A stretch of DNA of 64,000 nt, from NCBI RefSeq assembly GCF_001665395.1, contig NZ_LZSG01000040.1, forward strand, positions 62,001 to 126,000, written 5' to 3'. The notes beneath the pieces are model-generated. The model searched no databases. It was not told where the DNA came from and was given only the letters and a program-made list of their open reading frames with translations. The translations under genes were made by a program, and so were the position numbers. The DNA is from Mycobacterium sp. 1164966.3 (GTDB lineage Bacteria > Actinomycetota > Actinomycetes > Mycobacteriales > Mycobacteriaceae). Positions 25,528-35,209 of the stretch are shown here, in pieces; the first letter of the stretch is position 1; the number at the start of each line of letters is the position of its first letter.

Positions 25528-25544
25528 GACCGGATCGTCCGGTC
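25528..25544. promoter_or_regulatory. inverted repeat between ferredoxin and Baeyer-Villiger genes
   Basis: GACCGGA-TCG-TCCGGTC has perfect seven-base arms in the 124-base divergent gap. It is a plausible operator for shared control of the ferredoxin/HsaA/HsaC operon and the monooxygenase. A related half, GTCCGGTCA, also occurs at about 12150 before the NTF2-fold gene. Confidence 0.55.
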
Positions 25545-25588
25545 ACCGGGACGGGGCACGGCTCGCGATCAGAGAACTCCTATGGTGA

Positions 25589-27226
25589 GTGCTTGTGAGC
25601 AATGCCGGCGACGAGGTTTCAAATCCACCGTTGGACGTGGTCGTGGTGGGCGCCGGGTTCGCCGGCCTGTATGCCCTGCACAAACTGCGCAGCCAAGGGC
25701 TGCGGGTACGGGTGCTCGAGGCTGCGCCCGAGGTGGGCGGCACCTGGTACTACAACCGCTATCCCGGCGCGCGGTGTGACGTCGAAAGCGTCGACTACTG
25801 CTACTCCTTCTCCGACGAGCTGCAGCAAGAGTGGAACTGGACCGAGAAGTACGCCACCCAAGCCGAAATCCTCAGATACCTGAACTGGGTCGCCGACAAA
25901 CTCGACCTGCGCCGCGACGTCGCGTTCAACACCCGCGTGGTCTCGGCGGTCTTCGACGAGACGACCCTGCGCTGGACGCTGTCCACCGACGGTGGAAAAC
26001 GGCTCACCGCGCGATTCTGCCTGATGGCGACGGGCCCGTTGTCGGCCGCGCTGACCCCGGACTTCCCGGGCCTGGACACCTTCGCGGGCAAGATCTACCA
26101 CACGGCTGCCTGGCCGCACGAGCCGGTGGACTTCACGGGTAAACGGGTGGCAGTCATCGGCACGGGATCGTCTGGCATACAGTCGATTCCGATCATCGCC
26201 GAGCAGGCAGCACATCTGTACGTCTTCCAGCGCACGCCCAACTACAGCGTGCCGGCCGGCAACAAACCCTTGTCTGTCAAGGAACTCGACGACATCAAGG
26301 CGCAGTATGCCCAACGGCGCCGACTGTCGTGGCGCAGCGGCGGAGGGTCGCCGCACATCACCGCCGCCAAGCCGACGCTGGAGTTCACGCCGGAGGAACG
26401 CCGCGCGGCGTTCGAAACCCGCTGGCAATTGGGCGGTGTGCTGTTCTCCAAGACCTTCCCGGACCAGGTGATCGACCCGGCGGCCAACGAAGAGGCCAGA
26501 AAGTTCTACGAAGAAAAAGTCCGAGCCGTCATCAAGGACCCAGCGGTAGCCGAATTACTGATTCCGAACGATCACCCGATCGGCACCAAGCGAATCTGCA
26601 CCGACAGCAACTACTTTCAGACCTTCAACAAACCCAACGTTTCACTGGTGAGTGTGCGCAGCACTCCGATCAAGTCCGTGGACGCCACCGGCATCAACAC
26701 CACCGATAGGCACTACGATCTGGACGCTATCGTGCTGGCAACGGGTTTCGATGCGATGACCGGAGCGCTGGCCAAGATCGACATCGTCGGCCGGGCCGGC
26801 GCTAGACTGCGCGACGACTGGGCGCACGGACCGCGCACCTATCTGGGATTGGGTGTCGACGGCTTCCCGAACATGTTCATGATTTCGGGTCCCGGAGCTC
26901 CGGCGGTGCTGGCCAACATGGTGCTGCATGCGGAAGCACAGGTGAACTGGATCGCGGACGCCATCACCTACCTCGACGAGCATGGTTACGCCGCAATCGA
27001 AGCCACCGCGGAGAGCGTCGACGAATGGGGCGCGGAATGCGCCGAGCGGGCCGCGGCGACCCTGTTCACCAAGGCGAACTCCTGGTACATGGGCGCGAAC
27101 GTCCCGGGAAAGCCGCGCGGTTTCATGTTGTTCGTCGGGGGATTCGCGACGTACAACGACATCTGCGCCGAAGTCGCCGTTGCCGGCTACAAGGGATTCG
27201 ATCTGGTCAAGAAGTTCAAGCCGTAG
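25589..27226 (+). CDS. Baeyer-Villiger monooxygenase (cyclohexanone monooxygenase type)
   Basis: A 545-residue type I Baeyer-Villiger enzyme. The FAD motif is [17 protein letters not shown], followed by [20 protein letters not shown], the complete fingerprint [12 protein letters not shown] with H171, the NADPH motif [12 protein letters not shown], and [12 protein letters not shown] with the active-site Arg region. GTG 25589 is used; GTG 25595 is as likely. It should oxidise a ketone to an ester or lactone with NADPH and O2. Its 3' end overlaps the mmpL gene by 11 bases. It is about as long as, and similar throughout to, the protein at 42783. Confidence 0.9.
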   Translation: MLVSNAGDEVSNPPLDVVVVGAGFAGLYALHKLRSQGLRVRVLEAAPEVGGTWYYNRYPGARCDVESVDYCYSFSDELQQEWNWTEKYATQAEILRYLNWVADKLDLRRDVAFNTRVVSAVFDETTLRWTLSTDGGKRLTARFCLMATGPLSAALTPDFPGLDTFAGKIYHTAAWPHEPVDFTGKRVAVIGTGSSGIQSIPIIAEQAAHLYVFQRTPNYSVPAGNKPLSVKELDDIKAQYAQRRRLSWRSGGGSPHITAAKPTLEFTPEERRAAFETRWQLGGVLFSKTFPDQVIDPAANEEARKFYEEKVRAVIKDPAVAELLIPNDHPIGTKRICTDSNYFQTFNKPNVSLVSVRSTPIKSVDATGINTTDRHYDLDAIVLATGFDAMTGALAKIDIVGRAGARLRDDWAHGPRTYLGLGVDGFPNMFMISGPGAPAVLANMVLHAEAQVNWIADAITYLDEHGYAAIEATAESVDEWGAECAERAAATLFTKANSWYMGANVPGKPRGFMLFVGGFATYNDICAEVAVAGYKGFDLVKKFKP

Positions 27227-30125
27227 GTACGGATTCGGCCTTTTCAGCCGGCCGCTGCACGGGATCAGGCCACGGCGAAGGAACCGGCCGCTGCCGAACC
27301 CGTTGCGGCCACCAGAACCACTTGCCCAGCAACGCGGCGATGGACGGCGTCATCAGCGATCGGACGATCAGGGTGTCGAACAGCAGACCCAGCCCGATTG
27401 TGGTGCCGACCTGCCCGATCACGATCAGCTGGCTGACCGCCATCGTCATCATCGTGAAGGCGAACACGAGCCCCGCCGACGTCACCACCGAACCTGTGCC
27501 ACCCATCGACCGGATGATGCCGGTGTTCAGCCCGGCATGGATCTCCTCCTTGAACCGGGACACCAACAGCAGGTTGTAGTCGGCGCCGACGGCCAGCAGG
27601 ATGATCACCGACATCGCCAGCACCATCCAGTGCAGTTCGATGCCGATGAGGTGCTGCCAGATCAGCACCGAAAGCCCGAAAGACGCACCCAGGGAAAGCA
27701 ATACGGTGCCCACGATGACAGCCGAGGCCACCACGCTACGCGTGATGATCAGCATGATGATGAAAATTAGGCACATGGAGGCGATCCCGGCGATCAGCAG
27801 GTCGTAGTTGCTGCCGTCCTGCATGTCTTTGAAGGTCGCCGCGGTCCCGCCGAGGTAGATCTTGGAGCCCTCCATAGGGGTGCCCTTGAGCGCCTCGTAG
27901 GTGGCCTTCTTGATCGCATCGATATGCGAAATGCCTTCTGGTGTCATCGGATCGCCGTCGTGGCTGATGATGAAGCGCACGGCATGGCCGTCGGGGGAGA
28001 GGAAGTTCTTCATGCCCCGCTTGAATTCGGGGTTATCGAAGGTTTCCGGGGGCAGGTAGAACGAGTCGTCGTTCTTCGACGCGTCGAACGCTTTGCCCAT
28101 GGCCGCGGAGTCGCGCTGTGCCCGTTGCTGCTGTTCCAGCAGACCCTTCTGGGTCGAATACATGGTCAGCATCATGGTTTTCATGTTCTTCATGTTCTGG
28201 ATCATTTCGGGCATCAGCGCCACCATCTGCGGCATGAGCGTGTCGAGGTGATCCATGATGGGCATCAGGCTCTGGATGTCGTCGGTCATCGTGTCGACGC
28301 CGTCGAGGGCATCGAAGACCGAGCGCAGCGACCAGCACACCGGGATGTCGAAGCAGTGCTTCTCCCAGTAGAAGTAGGAGCGGATGGGCCGGAAGAAGTC
28401 CTCGAAATCGGCCATGTGATCGCGCAATTCGGCGACGTCGATCGTCATGGCGTGCATCTTGCCGACCATCACGTGCATGTCGTCGGCCATCTGTTTGGTG
28501 ATGCTCTGCATCTTGACCATGCTGTCGATCGTCGTCTGCATCTCGTCGGACTGGCGCTGCATGTCAGCGATCTGATCTTCTTGGTACTTCTGCGTCATCT
28601 GCTGGCTGACGCCCTGCATGCTGATCTGGAACGGAATCGACGTGTGCTCGATCGGCGTGCCCTGGGGCCGGGTGATCGCCTGCACGCGACTGATCCCGGG
28701 GACCCGGAAGATCGCTTTGGCGATCTTGTCAATGACCAGAAAGTCCGATGAATTGCGCAGATCGTGGTCACTTTCGATCATCAGCAGCTCGGGGTTCATC
28801 CGGGCCTTCGAGAAGTGCCGATCGGCGGCCGCGTAGCCGGCGTTCGCCGGCAGATCGGCGGGCAGGTAGTTGCGGTCGTTGTAGTTGGTCCGGTATCCGG
28901 GCAAAGTAAGCAGACCGACCAGAGCAATTCCGATCGTCACCACCAGGACGGGGCCCGGCCAGCGGACGACGAGCGCGCCGACCTTGCGCCAGCCGCGAAT
29001 TCGCTGAGCGCGCCTGGGCTCGAGTGTCTGGCGGAAGCGCGATGCCACCGAAATCACTGCGGGGCCAAGCGTCAACGCGGCGAGCACAACGACCACCATG
29101 CCGATGGCAAGCGGGATTCCCAGTGTCTGGAAATACGGCAGGTTGGTGAAGTGCAGGCAGAACGTCGCACCGGCGATGGTCAACCCCGACCCGAGCACGA
29201 CGTGTGCCGTGCCGTGAAACATGGTGTAGTAGGCGTCTTCTCGCGATTCGCCGACCGCCCTGGCTTCCTGATATCGGCCGATCAGGAAGATCGCGTAATC
29301 AGTGGCGGCCGCGATCGCCAACGTGACCAGCAGGTTGCAGGCGAACGTGGACAGTCCGATGATTTTGTAATAGCCCAGGAAGGCGACCGCGCCGCGGGCG
29401 GCGGCCAATTCGAACACGACCATTGCCAACGTGAGCAGCACCGTGACGATGGACCGGTAGACCATCAGCAGCATTGCGATGATGACCAGGAACGTCACGG
29501 CCTCGATCATCTGCAGGCTGCGGTCGCCGGCTAAATGCTGGTCGGCTTCCAGCGCCGAAGGGCCGGTGACGTAGGCCTTGACCCCGTTGGGGGCCGGGGT
29601 GCCTTTCACGATGGTCTGGACGGCCTCGACCGAGTCATTGGCCTTCGTCTCACCCATGTTCCCGACGAGGTAGACCTGAACGTAGGCCGCCTTGCCGTCG
29701 TTGCTCTGCGCGCCGGCCCCGGTGAGTGGATCGCTCCAGAAATCCTGAACGTGCTCAACGTGTTTGGTATCGGCCTCGAGCTTCTTGACGATCTGGTCGT
29801 AGTAGGCATGCGCCTCGGCGCCAAGCGCATTCTGGCCCTCCAGCACGATCATCACCGAGCTGTTGGACTTGTACTCCTTGAACACCTCGCCGACGCGTTT
29901 GGTCGCGATCACCGATTGCGCGTCGTCGGGACTCATGGAGACCGAGCGCATCTTCCCGACCTCGTCGAGCTGGGGCACAACGACGTTCAGCGCCGCGATG
30001 AGCGCGATCCAGCCAAGGATGATCGGCACGGCGAACGTGCGGATGAAGTGTGCGATCTTCGGGCGCGCTGCATGCCTGGCGACTGGGATGACGTCGGTGG
30101 GCGCGTCTTGAGTGGGAGCGCTCAT
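27216..30125 (-). CDS. MmpL-family RND lipid transporter
   Basis: A 969-residue RND transporter from ATG 30125, with the usual two repeats of one TM, a large periplasmic domain and five TMs. The second periplasmic part has the long Met/Gln-rich coiled coil (about residues 480-680, for example [19 protein letters not shown]) and a Cys pair (HCFDIPVCW) seen in MmpL4/MmpL5-type proteins. The TM segment [16 protein letters not shown] carries the Asp-Tyr proton-relay pair. The ATG overlaps the mmpS stop, so the pair is co-translated. MmpL4/5 export siderophores and drugs; here the cargo is unknown. Confidence 0.92.
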   Translation of the reverse strand: MSAPTQDAPTDVIPVARHAARPKIAHFIRTFAVPIILGWIALIAALNVVVPQLDEVGKMRSVSMSPDDAQSVIATKRVGEVFKEYKSNSSVMIVLEGQNALGAEAHAYYDQIVKKLEADTKHVEHVQDFWSDPLTGAGAQSNDGKAAYVQVYLVGNMGETKANDSVEAVQTIVKGTPAPNGVKAYVTGPSALEADQHLAGDRSLQMIEAVTFLVIIAMLLMVYRSIVTVLLTLAMVVFELAAARGAVAFLGYYKIIGLSTFACNLLVTLAIAAATDYAIFLIGRYQEARAVGESREDAYYTMFHGTAHVVLGSGLTIAGATFCLHFTNLPYFQTLGIPLAIGMVVVVLAALTLGPAVISVASRFRQTLEPRRAQRIRGWRKVGALVVRWPGPVLVVTIGIALVGLLTLPGYRTNYNDRNYLPADLPANAGYAAADRHFSKARMNPELLMIESDHDLRNSSDFLVIDKIAKAIFRVPGISRVQAITRPQGTPIEHTSIPFQISMQGVSQQMTQKYQEDQIADMQRQSDEMQTTIDSMVKMQSITKQMADDMHVMVGKMHAMTIDVAELRDHMADFEDFFRPIRSYFYWEKHCFDIPVCWSLRSVFDALDGVDTMTDDIQSLMPIMDHLDTLMPQMVALMPEMIQNMKNMKTMMLTMYSTQKGLLEQQQRAQRDSAAMGKAFDASKNDDSFYLPPETFDNPEFKRGMKNFLSPDGHAVRFIISHDGDPMTPEGISHIDAIKKATYEALKGTPMEGSKIYLGGTAATFKDMQDGSNYDLLIAGIASMCLIFIIMLIITRSVVASAVIVGTVLLSLGASFGLSVLIWQHLIGIELHWMVLAMSVIILLAVGADYNLLLVSRFKEEIHAGLNTGIIRSMGGTGSVVTSAGLVFAFTMMTMAVSQLIVIGQVGTTIGLGLLFDTLIVRSLMTPSIAALLGKWFWWPQRVRQRPVPSPWPDPVQRPAEKAESVPTA

Positions 30126-30550
30126 GCGGATTTCACTAAGCAGGATGTCAGGGCGTGCACGCCGGTGGATGTTTGCTCGTCCTTGATTTCGTCGTCGACG
30201 GTGATGCGGCAACCGAGGTAATCACCGTCGCTTTGCGCCGAGATATTGGGAAACACCGAGGGCGCGGTGGTGCTGAGCACCAAGGTCCAGGGCAATGGCG
30301 CGCCGTCCAACCGCCGCGGCTCGGCGCTGAGATCCAGGTAGTTGACATTCGCGTGGGCCGCCGAGCCGAAGATCTCATACTTGATGACCTTGGGTTTGAA
30401 CGGTTTGGAGTCGTCAACCTTTGCGCTGGTCAGGGTGTCGGCGTTGTCGGCGCCGTAGAAGGACTTGACCCGTACCACCGCAAAGCCGCCGATCACCACC
30501 ACGGCAACGATCAGCAGCGGCAGCCAGGCGTTGCGCAAGACCTTAGCCAT
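30122..30550 (-). CDS. MmpS-family accessory membrane protein
   Basis: A 142-residue protein with one N-terminal TM ([17 protein letters not shown]) and a periplasmic beta-rich domain: [44 protein letters not shown] and [20 protein letters not shown], all typical MmpS motifs. MmpS proteins assist the partner MmpL in export. It overlaps mmpL by four bases and is preceded by a 287-base region that holds one of two TGCA arrays. Confidence 0.92.
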   Translation of the reverse strand: MAKVLRNAWLPLLIVAVVVIGGFAVVRVKSFYGADNADTLTSAKVDDSKPFKPKVIKYEIFGSAAHANVNYLDLSAEPRRLDGAPLPWTLVLSTTAPSVFPNISAQSDGDYLGCRITVDDEIKDEQTSTGVHALTSCLVKSA

Positions 30551-30790
30551 CGGTACCTACGCGATCCTTTCCCGGCCACGAAATGCCAACGCGGTCGTCG
30601 TGATGTACTGCTGGGTCGAGAAGTGTTGCGGGGCAACGAATGGTGTTGGCGCTGTCGGCTCAACGCGGTCGAACGTCAGGCGTGTGGACGGCTCTAGCCA
30701 GCCCCATCTGGCTCGAGAGGTAACGGCAGATGCTTCGTGTCGCCGAGGCACACTGAAGAACCGCCGCCGCCCGACCATGTGTACATGATC

Positions 30791-30812
30791 TGCATATTTT
30801 GCACACCATGCA
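30791..30812. promoter_or_regulatory. array of three TGCA at a 9-base period (site A)
   Basis: TGCA occurs at 30791, 30800 and 30809, exactly nine bases apart, in AT-rich sequence 26 bases after the end of the tetR gene and about 240 bases upstream of mmpS. An identical arrangement precedes tetR (31459-31480). The rest of the 287-base gap down to mmpS shows no clear gene; a frame at 30557-30778 has poor codon use. Confidence 0.6.
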
Positions 30813-30837
30813 AGTTTATGTGTTTCCGGTCACGCCG

Positions 30838-31455
30838 TCATTTCGTGAAAATGCTGTTGACCAGCGCGGCGGCCCGCTCGACATAGGGCATCGGCGTGTC
30901 GTCGGCGTCCTGGGGATCGCTGCTGGACCAGCGTTCGATGCCCGAGCGCACCGCCGTCAGCGCCAATGCGGAGATCAGCGCGGGTATTTCGTCATCGGAT
31001 GGCATGCCCTGGCGTTTGGCCACGATATCGGTCAGCTGGGTCTGAAAGCGCTCCAGGTCGGCCAGAAATGCCGCCAGCACCGCCGGGGTGGTTTTTGCCA
31101 GGTCCAGCATGCAAACGGCCTGCTCGCGCTGCGGGGGCATGTCGCGAAGATGGTGTGCGGCCAGCGTGATCAGCTCGGCCAGGATCACCGAATAGGGGGC
31201 GGGTCCGGCGGCGACGAATTCGGCGGCCAGCTCGGGGGGCAGGTCCGACGGGCCGTAGGCGATCGCCGCCTCTTTGTTGGGGAAGTAGTTGAAGAACGTG
31301 CGGGTCGAGATTCCGGCCTGGACGCAGATTTCCTCGATGGTCACCTTGTCCCAGCCGCGCGCCTGTGCCAGCCGCACCGCCGCCCCGCGGATGTCCGCGC
31401 TGGTCTGACGGCGACGCCGCTCGCGCAGGCCGATCTGGTTCATCATGACATTCAT
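30838..31455 (-). CDS. TetR-family regulator next to mmpS/mmpL
   Basis: About 205 residues from ATG 31455 (MNVMMNQIGLRERRRRQTSA). The helix-turn-helix is clear: IRGAAVRLAQARGWDKVTIEEICVQ, AGISTRTFFNYFPNKEAAIA. The C-terminal region (about residues 80-200) is all-helical and has the MPSDDEIPALISALALTAVRSGIERW segment common in actinobacterial TetR proteins. It sits on the same strand as mmpS/mmpL. Both its own upstream DNA and that before mmpS hold three TGCA copies at nine-base steps, which suggests it controls itself and the transporter. The inducer is unknown. Confidence 0.88.
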   Translation of the reverse strand: MNVMMNQIGLRERRRRQTSADIRGAAVRLAQARGWDKVTIEEICVQAGISTRTFFNYFPNKEAAIAYGPSDLPPELAAEFVAAGPAPYSVILAELITLAAHHLRDMPPQREQAVCMLDLAKTTPAVLAAFLADLERFQTQLTDIVAKRQGMPSDDEIPALISALALTAVRSGIERWSSSDPQDADDTPMPYVERAAALVNSIFTK

Positions 31456-31458
31456 AGT

Positions 31459-31480
31459 TGCACGAACTGCACATTCTGCA
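31459..31480. promoter_or_regulatory. array of three TGCA at a 9-base period (site B)
   Basis: TGCA occurs at 31459, 31468 and 31477, ending just before the tetR start at 31455. The layout (TGCA-N5)x3 is the same as in site A upstream of mmpS, while the N5 parts differ. This is the expected place for autoregulation. Confidence 0.6.
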
Positions 31481-31519
31481 CGCCACTCGGGACGAGCAAT
31501 AGGCGCAAGCGCGCTCGTG

Positions 31520-32413
31520 CTATTTGCGTAACAGGAAACCCAGAACGGTGCTCTCAAACGCTTCTTTGGCCTCGATCATGGCCCAGTGCCCGCATTTCGG
31601 GAACACGTGGAGTTCTGCGTTGGGGATGGTGCGCATCGGAATGAGCGCCATGTCGGGCGGGCTTACCCTGTCGTCACGGCCCCACGTCAGCAGGGTGGGC
31701 GCGGCCACCTTGTGCATCACCGCCCACGGCATCGGGGTATCGGCGGCCTCCATCGCCGACGTCATCGCCGCGAAGGCCGCCTTTCCGTACATCCGGCGCG
31801 CGGCGGCCAATGTTTCCGGGTCGGTAGCCAGTTGCCAACGCTCCTCGATCAATTCGTCGGTGATGACCGACTGGTCGTACACCATCGACTTGAGCCAGTC
31901 GACAAGCCGTTGCCGCGTCGGGTCCTCCGTGAATTCCTGCAGCAGTCGGATGCCTTCGCTGGGGCTGGGGCTGAAGATGTTGGTGCCGACCCCGCCGATC
32001 GTCACCAGCCGATCGAGGCGGCCCGGATTGCGGATCGCGAAATTGATGCCCACGCCGCCACCCATCGAGTTGCCGACGATGCTGACGCGGTTCACATTCA
32101 GTGCGTCCAGGAACGGCACCACCGTGCGTTGCGCGGTCACCATCGGGTGGCCGCCGAAGTCGTCGCTGACGCCAAAGCCCGGGAATTCCAATACCAGGCA
32201 ACGGAAATGCTCGGCGAACGCCGGCAGGATGCCGCGGAAGTTGCGCCACCCCGTGACCCCGGGGCCCGAGCCGTGCAGGAACAGCAACACCGGCGGTGCT
32301 GCGGAATCGGGCCCGCAGTCGCAGTAACGCAAAACGCCAGCCGGAGTGCTGATTTCACGAAGATTCTGTTCGAAGACCGGGTTGCGTCCAGAAGTGTCTA
32401 TCACGGATGCCAC
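31520..32413 (-). CDS. meta-cleavage product hydrolase-like alpha/beta hydrolase (HsaD/BphD type)
   Basis: A 297-residue hydrolase starting at GTG 32413. It has the oxyanion motif LHGSGPGVTGWRNF, the nucleophile S116 in GNSMGGG, Asp in WGRDDRVSPPD and His in KCGHWAMIEA; the HGSGPG..W and NSMGG motifs are those of carbon-carbon bond hydrolases such as HsaD and BphD. HsaD cleaves the ring-opened product made by HsaC in steroid degradation. The gene is about 8 kb from the HsaC-like gene, in another transcript, unlike the usual hsa operon. A plain esterase role is possible. Confidence 0.82.
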   Translation of the reverse strand: MASVIDTSGRNPVFEQNLREISTPAGVLRYCDCGPDSAAPPVLLFLHGSGPGVTGWRNFRGILPAFAEHFRCLVLEFPGFGVSDDFGGHPMVTAQRTVVPFLDALNVNRVSIVGNSMGGGVGINFAIRNPGRLDRLVTIGGVGTNIFSPSPSEGIRLLQEFTEDPTRQRLVDWLKSMVYDQSVITDELIEERWQLATDPETLAAARRMYGKAAFAAMTSAMEAADTPMPWAVMHKVAAPTLLTWGRDDRVSPPDMALIPMRTIPNAELHVFPKCGHWAMIEAKEAFESTVLGFLLRK

Positions 32414-32437
32414 CCTGCCATGCCGCGTCCGGGAAGG

Positions 32438-33313
32438 TCAGCCGGCGTCCGCATGGCGGGAGAGGAAGTCCAGGACGGCCTGAGCGAAGATGTCGTTGCG
32501 GTCCCCGGCGACCATATGGCCCGCGCCGCGGACATCGACGAATTCGACTTGGGGGAATCGTTCGAGAAATTCGTCGGCCCGCTCTTGACTGACGAGGTCA
32601 CTCATCTGGCCTCGTACCAAGAGCATGGGCACGCCGTTGCGCAGAATTGCGTCGACGGCAGCGTGCATGCGGTCGGTGTCGGTAACCTCCATAGGCGGGA
32701 ATGGCGAAGTGCCACTGATGAATTGCGGGTCCCAGTGCCAATACCAGCGATCGCCGCGACGGCGCAGGTTGGTGCGCAGGCCGTCGAGATCAGTGGGACG
32801 CGGCCGATGTGGGTTGTATTCGGCGATCATGTCGGCGACTTCGTCCAACGAGTCGAATCCCGAGGCCACCCGGTCGGCCATGAACGCGTGAATGCGGCTC
32901 GCCCCGGACGGGTCCATGTTGGGCACGATGTCTACCAGGACGACCGCGCCGGCGATGCCGGGCGATAGCTCACCTGCGAGGAGCATCGAAGTGAATCCGC
33001 CCAAAGACGCGCCGACCAGCACCGGCCTGGGCGGCAGACGGCGCAGCACCTCTTGGATGTCGCTGGCGAAGCTCACCACGCGGTAGTCGCCGTCGGTAGA
33101 CCAGTCCGATTCGCCGTGCCCGCGCAGGTCAACGGTGACCGCCTGCCAGCCGCGCTCGGCAACAGCTGCCGCCGCGCGGCCCCACGAACGGCGGGTCTGC
33201 CCGCCCCCGTGCAGGAACACCACGGCTCGCGCCGCAGGATCGCCCAGGCGATCGCACACGATGCGAACGTCGCCGGGGCCGTAGGTCGAGAACAGTTCCG
33301 GTGTGGTTGTCAC
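32438..33313 (-). CDS. alpha/beta hydrolase
   Basis: A 291-residue alpha/beta hydrolase with VFLHGGGQTRRSWGRAA, DLRGHGESDWS, the nucleophile elbow GASLGGFTS and the catalytic His in RGAGHMVAGD. The acid is probably in VRGQMSDLV. The HGGG and DLRGHGxS motifs are shared by epoxide hydrolases, haloperoxidase-like and ester hydrolases, so the reaction cannot be named. It lies 24 bases upstream of the HsaD-like gene on the same strand and is probably co-transcribed. Confidence 0.82.
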   Translation of the reverse strand: MTTTPELFSTYGPGDVRIVCDRLGDPAARAVVFLHGGGQTRRSWGRAAAAVAERGWQAVTVDLRGHGESDWSTDGDYRVVSFASDIQEVLRRLPPRPVLVGASLGGFTSMLLAGELSPGIAGAVVLVDIVPNMDPSGASRIHAFMADRVASGFDSLDEVADMIAEYNPHRPRPTDLDGLRTNLRRRGDRWYWHWDPQFISGTSPFPPMEVTDTDRMHAAVDAILRNGVPMLLVRGQMSDLVSQERADEFLERFPQVEFVDVRGAGHMVAGDRNDIFAQAVLDFLSRHADAG

Positions 33314-33386
33314 TGATGGGATGGTAAGTGCTGGTCGGCTGACACCCTACTGACCACCCACCATTGGCGCGGCTCCGATGTCGTGA

Positions 33387-34259
33387 TCAGGGCATCCAGG
33401 AGCCCTGGTCAACCGGAGCGGGTCCCAGCGGCCTGGGCCGGAAGAACAGCGAACCCGCGACTGCGCGGTTGCGCAGCGCCGCCGCCCGCCAAGTGTTCAC
33501 CGGATGCGATGCCAGCATGTTGGCCAGCCAAACGAAGAATCCGGTCTCGGTCGCGGCCCGGTCGGCCATGCCGTTGAAGTCCACCCGCCTGAGCAGATAT
33601 TTTCCGGCGCTCAGGACTCCGATGGCTCGGGCCGCTCCCGACGGGCGAAACGCGTGCCCGTAGTTGTCGGCCGTGTACTCCATCGACCGCGACAGCGTTT
33701 GGCCGAGGAGTGGGATCCTCATCGCCAGCTGGCTCAGTTGGCGCCAGTAGGACGTGTGGCCGGCAGCGATGTGGCCCACCTCGTGGCCGATCACGAATGC
33801 CAGCGCTTCGGGATCGCGGGCCTGGCCCCCGATCTCGAACAGGTCGCTGTAAACGGCCACGTAGCGGCGGAAGCCGTGTCCACTCGCGAAGGCGTTGATC
33901 TTGCCGTTGCCCAGCACGACATAGGCGTCGGGTACTTCGGGCAGGCCGAACCGCTGGGCCGCCTCGACGACGAGCCAATAGCCCTCGGGGAACTGGGTGG
34001 GCGACATCTTGACGCCGCTCACCCGCTGCCTGCCATACGTGAGGCCGCGGCCGAAATACACCACCACGGGCCAGGCCAGAATCCCAAGCCACAGCGTGCT
34101 CGTACGGCCCGACATCACCACCGCGATAGCGAGCAGATAGAGCACGACGCTGGATGCGATGACCAGGACGAGAAGTCCGATTTCCCAGGGGTGTCGATGG
34201 GGTTGTGCCACATATGGAACGGGCGGGTGCTGGTGCCCCGGCAATTGCACGGTAGTCAT
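33387..34259 (-). CDS. M48-family membrane zinc metallopeptidase
   Basis: A 290-residue protein with two N-terminal TM segments (about residues 25-70: LLVLVIASSVVLYLLAIAVVM and TLWLGILAWPVVVYF) and an HtpX/M48 peptidase domain. The zinc motif HEVGHIAAGH is at about residue 170, and the third ligand Glu in SMEYTADNYG, as in the family. LGNGKINAFASG is the usual upstream strand. It is likely to degrade membrane proteins or act on cell-surface proteins. I use ATG 34259; a TTG ten codons upstream is possible. Confidence 0.88.
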   Translation of the reverse strand: MTTVQLPGHQHPPVPYVAQPHRHPWEIGLLVLVIASSVVLYLLAIAVVMSGRTSTLWLGILAWPVVVYFGRGLTYGRQRVSGVKMSPTQFPEGYWLVVEAAQRFGLPEVPDAYVVLGNGKINAFASGHGFRRYVAVYSDLFEIGGQARDPEALAFVIGHEVGHIAAGHTSYWRQLSQLAMRIPLLGQTLSRSMEYTADNYGHAFRPSGAARAIGVLSAGKYLLRRVDFNGMADRAATETGFFVWLANMLASHPVNTWRAAALRNRAVAGSLFFRPRPLGPAPVDQGSWMP

Positions 34260-34375
34260 GAGCGCGCTGGACTCCCTCTGTGATGTCAATTCCCCGGTTC
34301 TGCCCGGGCGACTTCACAGTTCAGGGCTGCTCTTGAAAGATTCTCCGCAATTTCTTGGCGCCCAGCAGCGTCGGC

Positions 34376-35209
34376 TCACGGCGCGACAGGCCGATTCGTC
34401 CATTCCCGATCGGCCCGGCGCGCCGAGCGGAACCAGCCGCCGGCGGCGCCGGTACCGCCGTCGGTCGGGATCGTGTGGCCGGTCACGAAGGCCGACAGCT
34501 CGCAGGCCAGGAACAGGATCACCCGGGCCTGGTCCTCCGGCAGTCCCATCCGTCCGACCGGAACCCATTGCGGCCACTGCCCTTGCTCATCCGGCGACAG
34601 CCACTGCGAGTAGGGCACCTGCAGCGACTCGGTGACGTCTGGGCCGATCGCGTTGATTCGCACGCCATCGCGACCCACCTGGACCGCGAGGCTGCGGGTG
34701 AAGTGGATGACCGCCGCCTTGAAAGCGGCGTAGACCGGATCCTCCGGATAGCCGCGCAACCCTTCGACGGACGAGACGTTGACGATCGCTCCCGCGCGTC
34801 GGCCGATCATCGCCGGCAGGAACGCGCGGGTCACCAGGAATACGTGGTGCAGGTTGATCCGGTAGAGCTCGTCCCACAGCTGCGGGTCGGTGTCGACGAA
34901 GTTGCCCGGATGCCGCAGCCAATGCCCCACGTTGTTGACCAGCACGTCGACCCGGCCGTAGCGATCCAGCACAGTGTGCGCCAACGCGCTGACCTGCTCG
35001 GACTCCCGCACATCGACTGCGACGGCCAAGCCGCCGATCTCGTCGGCGATCGCCTGGCCACGTCCGGCGTCGATCTCGGCGACGACCACCCGGGCGCCGT
35101 GCTGGGCGAACAGTCGCGCGGTCGCCGCGCCGATGCCACCTCCGCCGCCCGTCACCACCGCGACCCGGTCGGCCAGCAGCGCCACCGGTGTTGGTTCCGG
35201 GTTTCTCAC
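34376..35209 (-). CDS. short-chain dehydrogenase/reductase (SDR)
   Basis: A 277-residue classical SDR beginning at GTG 35209, whose GTGA overlaps the cutinase stop. The cofactor motif is VTGGGGGIGAATARL, then DVLVNNVGHW (NNxG), the catalytic Ser in VNVSSVEG, Tyr-x-x-x-Lys as YAAFKAAV and GPDVTES. The acidic residue in VVVAEIDAG after strand 2 indicates NAD preference. It likely oxidises a secondary alcohol of a lipid or steroid. A longer frame to 35398 runs through the cutinase gene and is not supported. Confidence 0.87.
   Translation of the reverse strand: MRNPEPTPVALLADRVAVVTGGGGGIGAATARLFAQHGARVVVAEIDAGRGQAIADEIGGLAVAVDVRESEQVSALAHTVLDRYGRVDVLVNNVGHWLRHPGNFVDTDPQLWDELYRINLHHVFLVTRAFLPAMIGRRAGAIVNVSSVEGLRGYPEDPVYAAFKAAVIHFTRSLAVQVGRDGVRINAIGPDVTESLQVPYSQWLSPDEQGQWPQWVPVGRMGLPEDQARVILFLACELSAFVTGHTIPTDGGTGAAGGWFRSARRADREWTNRPVAP

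Noticed and set aside
30557..30778. 73-residue frame on the minus strand just before mmpS
   Set aside because: Third-position GC is about 68 percent by count, well under that of real genes here, and the product shows no known motif. I treat the region as the mmpS leader with a regulatory array.
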